DNA of 64,000 nt, taken from NCBI GenBank assembly GCA_030587365.1, contig JAUQZE010000018.1, positions 62,001-126,000 of the forward strand, written 5' to 3'. This DNA is from Candidatus Freyarchaeota archaeon. Lineage in GTDB: Archaea; Asgardarchaeota; Jordiarchaeia; Jordiarchaeales; Jordiarchaeaceae. Each line of letters starts with the position of its first letter. The stretch's first letter is position 1. The notes beneath the pieces are model-generated. The model was not told the DNA's origin and searched no databases. It saw only the letters and a program-made list of their open reading frames with translations. Below, in pieces: positions 36,225 to 45,403 of the stretch. The translations under genes and the position numbers were made by a program.

Positions 36225-36794
36225 GTGAATCCGAATCAAAAAAAGATGGTGAATAGCATGATTTTAACATCTATTAAAAAAGTGGGAGGAGACGACCTCT
36301 TTGCGTCCATCATCGAAGAGATTGGCGGCGAAAATGCGATAAAAGTTGCTAACGCTTTATCAGATAAAGATGAGGCTACAGATGAGGAGATTGCAGAAAA
36401 AACTGAAATGCGTTTAAACGCGGTTAGAAAAGTTTTATACAGGTTATATGAGAATCGACTTGCATCATATAGAAGAACCAGAGATACTAGAACAGGCTGG
36501 TTTATCTATTTCTGGAAGTTAAATCCAGAAAAGTTAAGAAACCTCATAATTTCCAGAAAACAGATGGTATTTCAGAGACTTAATGAAAGGCTTGAATATG
36601 AAAAGGGGAATATGCTCTTTCATTGCGGTAATGCTGACTGTGAACAACTAACTTTTGACGGAGCGATGGATGTCTCATTTAAATGCCCCACCTGCTCAAA
36701 TACTCTGATCTTTGTTAAAAATGACAAGTCGATTGAAATTCTAGAAAATAAAATTGAAGAGTTGGAGGAGGAACTAAAGGATCTTAAATTTTGA
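36225..36794 (+). CDS. tfe: Transcription initiation factor E alpha subunit
   Basis: General transcription factor helping open archaeal promoters. The N-terminal winged helix (ALSDKDEATDEEIAEKTEMRLNAVRKVLYRLYENRLASYRRTRDTRTGWF.YFWKL region) is followed by a zinc ribbon (FHCGNADCEQ..FKCPTCSN) and a C-terminal coiled coil (ENKIEELEEELKDLKF). The open frame extends upstream to 36117, but GGAGG six bases before the GTG at 36225 decides that start; an ATG follows at 36246. Confidence 0.92.
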   Translation: MNPNQKKMVNSMILTSIKKVGGDDLFASIIEEIGGENAIKVANALSDKDEATDEEIAEKTEMRLNAVRKVLYRLYENRLASYRRTRDTRTGWFIYFWKLNPEKLRNLIISRKQMVFQRLNERLEYEKGNMLFHCGNADCEQLTFDGAMDVSFKCPTCSNTLIFVKNDKSIEILENKIEELEEELKDLKF

Positions 36795-37187
36795 AATGCT
36801 TATCCTCCGCCAAAGAACTAGTCATTGGAATCTACTTTTGGATAGAATAGAAGAGATTTGAATAGTTTATTACCCTTTTAGTTGTGTCAGGGATTTTAGT
36901 TTTCAGATAGATAAGAAAGACTAAGACATAGTAGGTCTCTTAAATAAGAGAGATATTAATTTTGGATTTTAAGTAGTGCCATTCTTACCATTTGGCACCG
37001 TATTGTTCTTATATCAAAAATGATTAATCTATCCTCTACTTGGGAACGAGTTACAATCATGAGTAAATAATTTCGCAGGTTGATGGAGAATAATTAGATT
37101 CAATGTGTGAAGTAATCAAAAAGGGGCATTTTTAAAAAATCTAGTAATAAAGAAAAGCTTCAAAAGAAATTGCATATTTTTAAACTC
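36795..37187. other. Intergenic region, nothing recognised
   Basis: 393 bp of AT-rich sequence with no convincing RNA, repeat or reading frame. Confidence 0.4.
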
Positions 37188-37955
37188 ATGAAACGAGTCT
37201 TTTTAATCCCAGAGAAAGTTTATGGACCACAAAGAGAATTAGCGTTACATTCGATCAGCAGTAGCATTAGAAAGGAAATTTCTGAACTACAGGTTAAAAT
37301 GGTAGGTATAGATATTACTGAAAGAGGATGGATTCAATTAGTTTTGGAGGGAGAGGATGCAGAGGCGGCTAAAAACTTTTTAAATCATAAGTATGGTTCA
37401 ATTTATGGGCTAGGCGATTTGTATCATGGTTTGACGTTTAGGGGTAAATTGGTTGAACCAACGAAGTTTGGATACGGTCTTTATGTTGACATCGGTTTGA
37501 ATTCCAACAAGAAGGATGCGTTTATTCCTCTTTATATTTTAAGAAAGCAGTTGTTGAATAATGTTCAGAAACCTTTACGCAAGATTATTGATAAATTTGC
37601 CCTTATTGAAAATTTCCCGCTAGAAGTAAAAATCATGAATGTTAATCAAGAAACTAATGATATTGAGGCAGAACTAAGCGGAAACCAAGTATCTATATTT
37701 AAGAGATGGTTGAATAGTTCGTCTGATAGAATCATAATTTGTGGTTCTACGCGTCAACAGGCAAGGAAAGCGATTATTAAATCTGGGCATTTACAGGATA
37801 TACTTTCTATTGAACGTTTGGGGCTCCTAGAACATGCTGTTGTTTGTAAATACGGCTCTGAAGCTCCGGGTATAATTTCGGAAATTGGAAAATTTCTTCC
37901 AAAGGTACCAATGAAGGGTTTCCTCCCAAAAAGTATCAAAGCCTTTATGAAATGA
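37188..37955 (+). CDS. DUF2110-family protein
   Basis: About 255 residues, matching the archaeal DUF2110 family of unknown function. Notable blocks: KRVFLIPEKVYGPQRELALHS at the start, KYGSIYGLGDLYHGLTFRGKLVEPTKFGYGLYVDIG (an S1/OB-like stretch, residues 75-110), and a C-terminal domain with RQQARKAIIKSGHLQDILSIERLGLLEHAVVCKYGSEAPGII. The ATG at 37188 fits the family better than one at 37170. RNA binding is plausible from the S1-like segment. Confidence 0.75.
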   Translation: MKRVFLIPEKVYGPQRELALHSISSSIRKEISELQVKMVGIDITERGWIQLVLEGEDAEAAKNFLNHKYGSIYGLGDLYHGLTFRGKLVEPTKFGYGLYVDIGLNSNKKDAFIPLYILRKQLLNNVQKPLRKIIDKFALIENFPLEVKIMNVNQETNDIEAELSGNQVSIFKRWLNSSSDRIIICGSTRQQARKAIIKSGHLQDILSIERLGLLEHAVVCKYGSEAPGIISEIGKFLPKVPMKGFLPKSIKAFMK

Positions 37956-37997
37956 TTTTGCAAGCTCCATCATAAATTTTTATAGAAAATAGGTATT

Positions 37998-38591
37998 TCA
38001 AGTTGCGAATTTTTTTCCGTTTTTGGAAGGGATTATTTTTATTTTTGCGTTTTTGAATTCGAAGTTAAATTCTTGTCTCTTATGGTAATAATCTAGAAAA
38101 ACCGCTAGCGCGGCTATTTCTGAGTGTGGTTGATTAGTTATGGATACGTTATAGTTTGCGATGGAATAAAGTTCTCGTGGGACTTTTGGTCCGCCTACCA
38201 CTATTAGCTTGTCTTTAGATGAGTTAACAATTTTTTCAATAACTTCCGGAAGAGGCAGTCCATACATTGTCAGATGAATTATTTCTCCTCCTTGTGATTG
38301 CCAATCTTTTATAACTTTTTTCCACTCACAACCCGTTTTTATTAAAAAATTGCCTCCAAAGTTTTCGTTAACCTCGTTAATTTTTTCACATAATTTTGTA
38401 TCAGGAACACCACTAAAAAAGATACCATCCATACCAAAAGCTCTTGCAACAAGAGCAATATGGGTCGATACACGCATATCTCTGTGAGGACGATGATCTA
38501 ATCTTAAAGCAAATAATTTTTGCTTTGACATCTTTGGTCTATTTACCTTAAGAGTTAAATCAGAAGTATAATAGTTTGATGCCTTTTCCAT
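37998..38591 (-). CDS. trm56: tRNA (cytidine56-2'-O)-methyltransferase
   Basis: SPOUT methyltransferase specific to archaea. FALRLDHRPHRDMRVSTHIALVARAFGMDGIFFSG is the diagnostic N-terminal block, followed by HLTMYGLPLPEVIEKI and VVGGPKVPRELYSIANYNVSITNQPHSEIAALAVFLDYY. GAGGT eight bases before the ATG supports 38591; the family core begins about 20 residues later, at MSKQKL, which is an alternative start. Confidence 0.92.
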   Translation of the reverse strand: MEKASNYYTSDLTLKVNRPKMSKQKLFALRLDHRPHRDMRVSTHIALVARAFGMDGIFFSGVPDTKLCEKINEVNENFGGNFLIKTGCEWKKVIKDWQSQGGEIIHLTMYGLPLPEVIEKIVNSSKDKLIVVGGPKVPRELYSIANYNVSITNQPHSEIAALAVFLDYYHKRQEFNFEFKNAKIKIIPSKNGKKFAT

Positions 38592-38689
38592 ATTTGAATA
38601 CCTCAGAAATAAAAGTATATCTAGGGAATTAGATTTTTAATTTAAGATTTTTAGATATTGTAAATAAATAATCAAAAACATTTTTGTTG

Positions 38690-39211
38690 CTATTTTTTCT
38701 TTTTAATTTTAACAACATCACCTAAGGTTAACCCTTTACGGTATTCTTTAGAGCCGACAGCTACACCCTTGGAATCTAATGGGGCATAAATATTAATTTG
38801 AAGTTCCTTTTCTAGTTTCTTAATTAATATTTCGGAAGGATGCATTTTACCTGTTTCAATTTTCTTTATAATGGAAACTCTTTCATTGATTTTCTTTGCT
38901 AATTCTTCGTGAGATAGTCCCTTTTCTTCTCGAGCTATTCGAATTTTGTCCATATAGTCATCCAGTAATTCATAGGAATTCGAAAAGAAATCTTTTTTAA
39001 CAACACTTCTGGTCTTGGGTTTTTTAACAGCCATAATTTTTTGAGTACTGGCAATTTTACTTATCTTAGGCTTTTGAGGTTGTTTAGTTGATATCTTTAA
39101 AGAAGAATCTGCGAATCTCGCACAGTTTTCACAAACAACTAGATTAGCGCCTTCGATGATCACTTTTTTAGCTTTTCCTATTATCTTTTGACCGCAGACC
39201 TCACACAGCAA
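38690..39211 (-). CDS. mbf1: Multiprotein bridging factor 1 homologue
   Basis: 173 residues. N-terminal zinc ribbon (C3, C6, C27, C30) and a C-terminal Cro/C1 HTH (about 95-150: IRIAREEKGLSHEELAKKINERVSIIKKIETGKMHPS). Archaeal MBF1 binds the ribosome and TBP. The linker is basic. Confidence 0.93.
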   Translation of the reverse strand: MLCEVCGQKIIGKAKKVIIEGANLVVCENCARFADSSLKISTKQPQKPKISKIASTQKIMAVKKPKTRSVVKKDFFSNSYELLDDYMDKIRIAREEKGLSHEELAKKINERVSIIKKIETGKMHPSEILIKKLEKELQINIYAPLDSKGVAVGSKEYRKGLTLGDVVKIKKKK

Positions 39212-39703
39212 GAATAGAACCTCCTATAAAAACTATAAAAATACTAGATAATAAAATGTGTTGTAACATACATGACTTAGATAGGTGATGATATTCTAGA
39301 AATTTAATGTTTAGTAGAATAGATAAATATTTTAACTAATTATAGATTCTGTGTAATTATTCGAATTATTGAATCGTTATATAGGTTTTCTACATGGTCA
39401 GCCATATTGTCGGCTTTTGTTAGAAGATTAAACCTTTTAACTAGACACGCTCGTTCATTGAAATTCCATATTACTATAAAGAGGGATGAAGTATACAAGA
39501 CAAGTTTTAAATAACGTTTGTTTTTTATTTTTAAAAATATTTGATAATATTTTTCTATAAATTTAATAGATAAGAATTAAGCAAAAAACCACGCTTGTTT
39601 TTGTCTTATTGTGATAATATTTGGGATAAGATACCTATAGTTTTTGAATTTACCAAAATATTTAATATATTTGGAAGTTAAATGTCAGTTTGGAGGTAGT
39701 CTA
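39212..39703. other. Divergent intergenic region
   Basis: 492 bp between mbf1 (minus) and pan (plus). AT-rich. The SD-like GGAGGT at 39691-39696 belongs to pan. No RNA gene is evident. Confidence 0.4.
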
Positions 39704-40909
39704 TTGCCAGACTCTACTGACTCGGGAAAACACGTTTACAATTCTGATACATCTTATCTTCTCTCTTATACGAGACATATTGAGAAAAGACTTAGAGCAC
39801 TTGAAACCGAAAAACAATGGCTTGACGCGGAACGTATGAGACTTGAACGCGAAATTCACTCGCTTAGAACCGAAATTGACAAAATAAGACAACCCCCTCT
39901 AATCGCGGCTACTATAATAGATGTTCTAAGCGATAATCGAATCGTAGTAAAAAGTTCAACCGGACCGCATTTTGTCGTTCACGTCTCTAAAAGTATACCT
40001 CAAAAAGATTTAGCCCCGGGAACTAGGGTAGCCTTGAATCAAAGAACATTTGCTGTAGTAGAAGTACTGCCAGCAGCACGAGATCCCTTTGTTAGAGGAA
40101 TGGAGGTTGAAGAAGCCCCACCAGTTGCATACAGTGATATTGGGGGATTAGATGAACAAATTAGGGAAATAAAAGAAACCGTTGAGTTGCCCCTAAACCA
40201 TCCAGAATTATTTGAAAAAGTGGGAATAGACCCTCCGAAAGGAGTGCTTTTGACTGGCGCCCCAGGTACAGGTAAAACACTCCTTGCAAGAGCAGTAGCA
40301 CATGAAACTAAAGCGACTTTCATAAGAGTTATTGGATCAGAATTGGTTCAGAAGTTTATTGGAGAGGGCGCGCGACTCGTTAGAGAGATTTTTCAGATGG
40401 CCAAAAATAAATCGCCAAGTATAGTATTCGTTGATGAAATCGATGCCATCGGAGGCAAGAGACTTGAAATCGCTACTAGTGGAGACCGCGAAGTTCAAAG
40501 GACTTTAATGCAACTCTTAAGCGTTTTAGATGGGTTTGACGTCCGTGGGGATGTCCGCGTAATTGCAGCTACAAACCGACCAGATATCCTCGATTCAGCA
40601 CTTCTTCGTCCAGGACGTTTTGACCGAATAATCGAATTCCCGATGCCTGACGAAACAGCAAGGTTAGATATTTTCAAAATACATACACGGCGGATGAACA
40701 TTGAGAAAGAAGTTGATTATAAGAAATTAGTTCCATTAACTGAAAATTGTACCGGAGCAGACATTAAGGCAATTTGCACAGAAGCAGGCATGTTCGCGAT
40801 TCGCAAGTCCAAAACCAGCGTGAGTCAAAAAGAGTTCGAAGAAGCAGTAAAAAAAGTTCTCGGCAAAACAGTTTCCTGTGGCGAAGGCCCAGTGGGAATG
40901 TATGCTTAA
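39704..40909 (+). CDS. pan: Proteasome-activating nucleotidase PAN
   Basis: AAA+ ATPase that unfolds substrates into the 20S proteasome. An N-terminal coiled coil (about 15-60), an OB fold, then AAA with Walker A GAPGTGKT (about 184-191) and Walker B FVDEIDAIGG (about 241-250). The C-terminus GMYA is an HbYX-type docking motif. The TTG at 39704 is seven bases after GGAGGT and is preferred to an upstream opening at 39644. PAN is absent from many Crenarchaeota. Confidence 0.93.
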   Translation: MPDSTDSGKHVYNSDTSYLLSYTRHIEKRLRALETEKQWLDAERMRLEREIHSLRTEIDKIRQPPLIAATIIDVLSDNRIVVKSSTGPHFVVHVSKSIPQKDLAPGTRVALNQRTFAVVEVLPAARDPFVRGMEVEEAPPVAYSDIGGLDEQIREIKETVELPLNHPELFEKVGIDPPKGVLLTGAPGTGKTLLARAVAHETKATFIRVIGSELVQKFIGEGARLVREIFQMAKNKSPSIVFVDEIDAIGGKRLEIATSGDREVQRTLMQLLSVLDGFDVRGDVRVIAATNRPDILDSALLRPGRFDRIIEFPMPDETARLDIFKIHTRRMNIEKEVDYKKLVPLTENCTGADIKAICTEAGMFAIRKSKTSVSQKEFEEAVKKVLGKTVSCGEGPVGMYA

Positions 40910-41020
40910 CTTTTACTTTTTACTATTATTAAGATACATTCTATTAATCAAAAACTAATCTTAAATATAGACAAATGAAACTTATTTTTACAAGTTGAAT
41001 TTCGATCGGGATGGATTCTT

Positions 41021-41902
41021 TTGGTAACTCCTTCTTGGAAGAGATTAAAGAACCTCTTAGAACCAGTTATTCCTAATGAACTTTTAGATCTTGTTCCTCA
41101 CTGTTGGCAACTTTTAGGAGATATTTTGATTTGCAATATTAAACCAGAACTTTTGCCTTACGAACATGAAATTGGAGTTGTATTTACTAAAATCGAGAAA
41201 CGAGCGAAAATTGTAGCGAGAAAGCTTACGCCTCCACAAGGAGAGATGCGTATTCCCCAACTAAAGATAATAGCCGGAGAAGGAAGCACAGAGACCCTTT
41301 ATAAGGAAAACCACTGCGTTTTTAAACTAGATCCATTTAAAATACTTTTTTCGCCAGGCAATAGTAATGAACGTTTAAGATTGAGTCAGTTAGTACAAGA
41401 AGGAGAAATAGTAATCGATCTTTTTTCATGCGTAGGTCAATTCTCGATTCCAATCGCAGTATATTCTAAGCCATTCAAAGTGTATGCAATCGAAATGAAT
41501 CCTGAAGCATATAAATATTTAGTTACAAACATTTTATTGAATAAGGTCGTTGGTGTGGTTGAACCAATTTTAGGAGATTGCAGGGAAGTCGCACCAGTAG
41601 GAATTGCTGACAGAGTAATTATGGGCTTGGTAACTGGAACTGAAAACTATTTAGATACAGCGTTTAACTGTCTTAGAGAAGACGGTGGTATTATACACTA
41701 CCATGAAGCATTTCCAAAGAGATTATTACAAGAAAAATTAGAGATAATAAAAAAGAAAGTCGAACAGAAATCCTTTAAAATTAAAAACCTGAATTTTAAA
41801 AGAGTGAAAAAATACGCACCATGCATTGAACACTATGTGATCGACCTACAGTTACAGTTAACAAAAGCTCCATATAGGCGTGAGTTGATTGAAAAGAACT
41901 GA
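41021..41902 (+). CDS. taw2: tRNA(Phe) wybutosine-type aminocarboxypropyltransferase Taw2
   Basis: Trm5/Tyw2-family enzyme, 293 residues. The SAM region is VIDLFSCVGQFSIPIAV with AIEMNPEAYKYLVTNI. RVIMGLVTGTENYLDTAF matches the Taw2-specific MGxV replacement of the Trm5 NPPY region, and GIIHYHEAFPKR follows. It transfers the aminocarboxypropyl group of SAM to the tricyclic base at G37 of tRNA-Phe. TTG start. Overlaps the next gene by 14 bp. Confidence 0.85.
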   Translation: MVTPSWKRLKNLLEPVIPNELLDLVPHCWQLLGDILICNIKPELLPYEHEIGVVFTKIEKRAKIVARKLTPPQGEMRIPQLKIIAGEGSTETLYKENHCVFKLDPFKILFSPGNSNERLRLSQLVQEGEIVIDLFSCVGQFSIPIAVYSKPFKVYAIEMNPEAYKYLVTNILLNKVVGVVEPILGDCREVAPVGIADRVIMGLVTGTENYLDTAFNCLREDGGIIHYHEAFPKRLLQEKLEIIKKKVEQKSFKIKNLNFKRVKKYAPCIEHYVIDLQLQLTKAPYRRELIEKN

Positions 41903-42374
41903 GGCTGATTATCAGACGCTTAGAAAACTCCGATGTATTGCAGATTACCAATTTTTTCCGGGAATCGGGGATAAACTATTTTCAAGGGAAGTTACCATAT
42001 CGCATTCGCCAAAAACAGGCAAGATTAGATTTATCTACCTTAATGATGATTTAGTCGCAACTGTTCGTGCAAATGATGGAAAAATCGCGCTTCATCTAAA
42101 AGGAGCAGAAATAATACTACAAAATACTAAAAAACCAGAATTAAGAGTAATAATTTTAAAAGAAATAGTTCCTTTTATAATCCAAGGGCGTAGCGTATTT
42201 GCCAAACACATTATAGAGGTAGATCCAAATATAAGACCAGGCGATGAAGTGATAGTTGTAGATCCTGATGACAATTTAATAGCAGTTGGCAAAGCAATCC
42301 TTAGCGAAAAAGAAATGCGGGCATTCCAAGCAGGAGCAGCAGTTAAAATAAGGATTAGCAAAAATATGAATTAG
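41889..42374 (+). CDS. PUA-domain protein of the archaeosine TGT C-terminal type
   Basis: 161 residues. The N-terminal block LRKLRCIADYQFFPGIGDKLF..KTGKIRFIYLNDDLVATVRANDGKIALHLKGAE is the domain that precedes PUA in archaeosine transglycosylases. A PUA domain follows (about 85-160: GRSVFAKHIIEVDPNIRPGDEVIVVDPDDNLIAVGKAILS). The transglycosylase domain is absent, so it is probably an RNA-binding accessory protein. TTG start inside the 3' end of taw2. Confidence 0.8.
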   Translation: MKRTEADYQTLRKLRCIADYQFFPGIGDKLFSREVTISHSPKTGKIRFIYLNDDLVATVRANDGKIALHLKGAEIILQNTKKPELRVIILKEIVPFIIQGRSVFAKHIIEVDPNIRPGDEVIVVDPDDNLIAVGKAILSEKEMRAFQAGAAVKIRISKNMN

Positions 42375-42433
42375 AGGGTTAAATCCACAAAAATGTTTAA
42401 AAATTAATTGCAGAATTAGAAGGAGGCCAATAA

Positions 42434-42775
42434 ATGCGCCGTGTAAACCCAAGACAAATGAAGAAAGCGATGCAACAAATGGGAATTAAACCCGTAGAGA
42501 TAAACGCTACCGAAGTAATAATTAAGTGTCCTGATAAAGACATAATCATAAACTCCCCCCAAGTTACCCGACTCGAGATTGCAAAACAAACTGTCTTCCA
42601 GATTATTGGAAACATTCAAGAAAAAGAAGTACAGGAAAGCAAAGAAAAAGAAATTTCACAAGCAGATATACAACTGGTAGCGCAACAGGCAGGCGTGACA
42701 GAGGAGGAAGCGAAGCAGGCACTTATTGAAGCAGACGGAAATTTAGCTAAGGCAATACTTTTAGTCAAAAAATAA
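42434..42775 (+). CDS. nac: Nascent polypeptide-associated complex protein
   Basis: 113 residues; ribosome-bound chaperone. A NAC domain (about 10-60: MQQMGIKPVEINATEVIIKCPDKDIIINSPQVTRLEIAKQTVFQIIG) and a C-terminal UBA domain (ADIQLVAQQAGVTEEEAKQALIEADGNLAKAILLV). GGAGG precedes the ATG. Confidence 0.94.
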   Translation: MRRVNPRQMKKAMQQMGIKPVEINATEVIIKCPDKDIIINSPQVTRLEIAKQTVFQIIGNIQEKEVQESKEKEISQADIQLVAQQAGVTEEEAKQALIEADGNLAKAILLVKK

Positions 42776-42883
42776 GTGTTTTATCTTTATTTTTCCAAAA
42801 AAATATTTTTAAACGAATTTAGAGTAACGCAAGTTTTATCAGTTCTTAAACTGGTTTCACGGTTCGTTAATAGGGTGCAGTTA

Positions 42884-43528
42884 TTATGCTTTTGCAGCTA
42901 GAATTGATTTTATTCTTTTCATTCTGAACAAATCTTCTCGTTCCCTTTCCTCTAAATGCAATTCAATGAATTGAATGGTATTTGTGATACGCGGGATAAT
43001 GATATACTTTAAGGCATTAACACGCCTTTTTGTTTTTTCTATTTCCTCTGCTAACCGTTTAACCGCGGCTTCAGTTTCTGCTAACCGGATTATTGCTTTC
43101 AAGGCATTCCGGAATTTTTCAACCGCTTCATCCAGTTTTGCGGAAGTGTCTGTAAAACCATACGAAGAAATTAACGCAGATTCAGATTTTTCTTCCACCC
43201 TTAAAAGAGGAACACGAACACCCATAACATTCCTAGTACTAACATCTAATTCCAGTATTGGGGGAACGCTTGTTGCCACTTCTTCCACTTTCAGAGGTCC
43301 CATTATCATTTTAGCCACAGCTAGCGCATCGTAGGCTTCTTTAAGCGCATTATTAACATCACCCCTCAATTTTCGGATGTCTTCCAAAATATCAAAAAAC
43401 TCCATAATCAGAGCGTCTCTCTTCTCCTTTAATAGATCATGCCCCTTTTCGGCAAGATTCTTTCTTCTCTTCAAAATTAGGAGTTCCATTCGCGTAGGAT
43501 GTATACCCGGAAGTAATTCACTAGACAA
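42884..43528 (-). CDS. atpD: A-type ATP synthase subunit D
   Basis: 214 residues; central rotor stalk subunit. GIHPTRMELLILKRRKNLAEKGHDLLKEKRDALIMEFFDI at the N-terminus and VKRLAEEIEKTKRRVNALKYIIIPRITNTIQFI towards the C-terminus are diagnostic. Long coiled-coil ends. It stands alone here, without the rest of the ATP synthase operon. Confidence 0.93.
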   Translation of the reverse strand: MSSELLPGIHPTRMELLILKRRKNLAEKGHDLLKEKRDALIMEFFDILEDIRKLRGDVNNALKEAYDALAVAKMIMGPLKVEEVATSVPPILELDVSTRNVMGVRVPLLRVEEKSESALISSYGFTDTSAKLDEAVEKFRNALKAIIRLAETEAAVKRLAEEIEKTKRRVNALKYIIIPRITNTIQFIELHLEEREREDLFRMKRIKSILAAKA

Positions 43529-43726
43529 GTCCTGACCTCCAGCGGATTTACAAGCCGCACAATAATAGACTCATCAACACTAATACATTGATGCAAAGTA
43601 CGATAATCTAGTATTACACTTAACTTTTTCTATCCACCACATTCGATACCCAAAAAATAAAAGGTATCAAAAAAAGTTAAAAACAAGTATATGCGTAAAA
43701 AAGATGAGTAACACCGAAAAAAAAGG

Positions 43727-43905
43727 GCAGGAGTAGCCAAGAGTTCACCTAGCTTTAGGTGGAATGGAAGCCTGGTAAGGCGCTGACCAGAAGAGCAACT
43801 GTTCTTCGGGTGCATGCCTGCTAAGCCAGTTCCCCGAAAGGGGAGCACGGGTTCGAATGAGAGACGGAAAAACTATCTTTCTCGGAAACCCCGTCTCCTG
43901 CGCCA
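43727..43905 (+). tRNA. tRNA-Ser (GCT) with three introns
   Basis: Acceptor GCAGGAG pairs with CTCCTGC, then G73 and an encoded CCA. Anticodon loop CTGCTAA. A long variable arm (TTCCCCGAAAGGGGAG) fits Ser. Inserts: 29 nt in the D-loop (after GCCAAG), 30 nt in the 5' anticodon strand (CTG|GC, position 29/30), and about 31 nt at the end of the T-loop (after TTCGAAT). Removing them leaves about 86 nt. No intron is at the canonical 37/38 site. Confidence 0.88.
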
Positions 43906-44010
43906 TTTCTTCTCTTTTAAACGGTATTACGATCATAATTTGTAGATGATAACTTTTCGTTTTTTTTATTCAAACTGTTAAATTGTTAATTAAAATATAG
44001 AAAAGAAATG

Positions 44011-44018
44011 TTTATATT
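44011..44018 (+). promoter_or_regulatory. TATA box of the SRP RNA gene
   Basis: TTTATATT, about 28 bp upstream of the predicted RNA start. Confidence 0.5.
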
Positions 44019-44038
44019 TTTGTAAGGGTTCCTCATTA

Positions 44039-44404
44039 GGTGGTGGTGAGTCTAGGCGGGCAAATAGGGGTTGCCTGAGAGAGGTCCCCTCTGGACCGCA
44101 AATCCTCTGTATGGCGGGCCGAAAGCTGATGTGAGGCATATCCAATCTGCCAAAACGGTCTGTCACCGAGGCAGTGAAAATCCGCACTGGAGGATCGACG
44201 GTGGGTAACAGCTTTTCGTAGGGAAAGTATGTTTATCCTTTGTTAGGGAAACCGGGCTAGATCCGGGAGAGTGTTGGCATGATTTGTCGGCGCCTTGATG
44301 GAGCAGCCTAACTCTGAACGCTCGGTGCTTCCAGTATCCCGGATTGGAGAATAGGTGTCAGATACGCTGGTGGAGCGGGTGTCGAGCTTCAGGACTCACC
44401 GCCT
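44039..44404 (+). ncRNA. ffs: Signal recognition particle 7S RNA
   Basis: The ends pair (GGTGAGTCT at 44045-44053 with GGACTCACC at 44392-44400). The S-domain core is visible as TGGAGCAGCC (44299-44308) with flanking GTGTTGGC..GGCGCC and the helix-6-like GGTGCTTCC. At about 366 nt it is longer than the roughly 300-320 nt usual for archaea. SRP54 is at 27810-29183. Exact ends and any splicing are uncertain. Confidence 0.75.
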
Positions 44405-44456
44405 ATAATAAATTATCCGTGTTATAAAAAAGATTATTTCTTAAAGTTGCTAGTAT

Positions 44457-45383
44457 TTATGGTGCTATTTTTTCTAGTAGTTGGCATGATTTGCATGTTC
44501 CTTCTACAGAAGGCGTCCCACAGATCGAGCATTCCTGAATTGAATTTTTATTGATTGTTATTTGGGGGCTTAGTTTATCATAAAGGCGTAATATGTTGTA
44601 TTTTGTGCCGGGTCTTTTTCTTTCTATTTGGTTAAGGAAGATGCGTATATCGTCTCTGTATGCTTCGGGTGCGTAGGGGCATGGTTTTGAATTGTGTTTT
44701 AAGTTTTTGTAGAATGCGTATAGGGTGGTTTCTTTTTCGGGAATTGTTCTTAGAGGCTTTATGCGTGGGACAAGTTTTGGATGTATTTTTCTGGGTGTTG
44801 GATTGTTTCTTGCGAGTCTGTTTAGGTCTCCTCGGAGAAGGTTTAGGATTATTGTTTGGGTTTCGTCGTCTAGGTTGTGGGCGGTTGCAATGCAGTCTAC
44901 ATTAGCCTCATAAGCGGTTTTATTTAGAGCTTTTCTTCTAAGCACGCCGCAATAGGAACAGGCGCCTAATCGTATATTCTCATTTTTTTCGGCATGTTTG
45001 ATAATCTCATCGAGTGTTTTACCGTAAATTTTTCTATAAGAGGCTAAGATTAGGGGTACATCAAATTCAGAGGCGTTCTCTTTGACTGCTTTTAGATTTT
45101 TTTCGCTGTATTGGGATATGCCCTCATCAATATGAATTATGGATAATTTACTTTCAGGGAAATTGCTTTCAATTTTATGCAAAATGTGTAGAAGTGTTAC
45201 ACTATCCTTTCCGCCGGATAAGGCGATTCCGATACTGTCTGATCTTTTTAGCAGTTTAGATTGGGAAATTGCTTTTTGAACTCTTTTTTCAACTGAGCCG
45301 AGAAAGCATTTACGGCAGAGTTTTTCTCCTGAGTAGGGCAAGAAAACTACTGCGTTTTTTGAGCATTTTTTGCACAGATTCAA
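44457..45383 (-). CDS. TtuA/Ncs6-family tRNA 2-thiolation enzyme
   Basis: 308 residues. PP-loop ALSGGKDS at 54-61. N-terminal zinc-binding cysteines C4/C7 and C23/C26, central CSYCGVLRR and the C-terminal CSICG..CKSC pair match the family, which thiolates U34 or U54 of tRNA. A sulfur carrier and E1 are not adjacent. TtuA (position 54) and Ncs6 (position 34) cannot be told apart from this alone. Confidence 0.88.
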   Translation of the reverse strand: MNLCKKCSKNAVVFLPYSGEKLCRKCFLGSVEKRVQKAISQSKLLKRSDSIGIALSGGKDSVTLLHILHKIESNFPESKLSIIHIDEGISQYSEKNLKAVKENASEFDVPLILASYRKIYGKTLDEIIKHAEKNENIRLGACSYCGVLRRKALNKTAYEANVDCIATAHNLDDETQTIILNLLRGDLNRLARNNPTPRKIHPKLVPRIKPLRTIPEKETTLYAFYKNLKHNSKPCPYAPEAYRDDIRIFLNQIERKRPGTKYNILRLYDKLSPQITINKNSIQECSICGTPSVEGTCKSCQLLEKIAP

Positions 45384-45403
45384 TAAATACCACCCTCCTA
45401 TTT

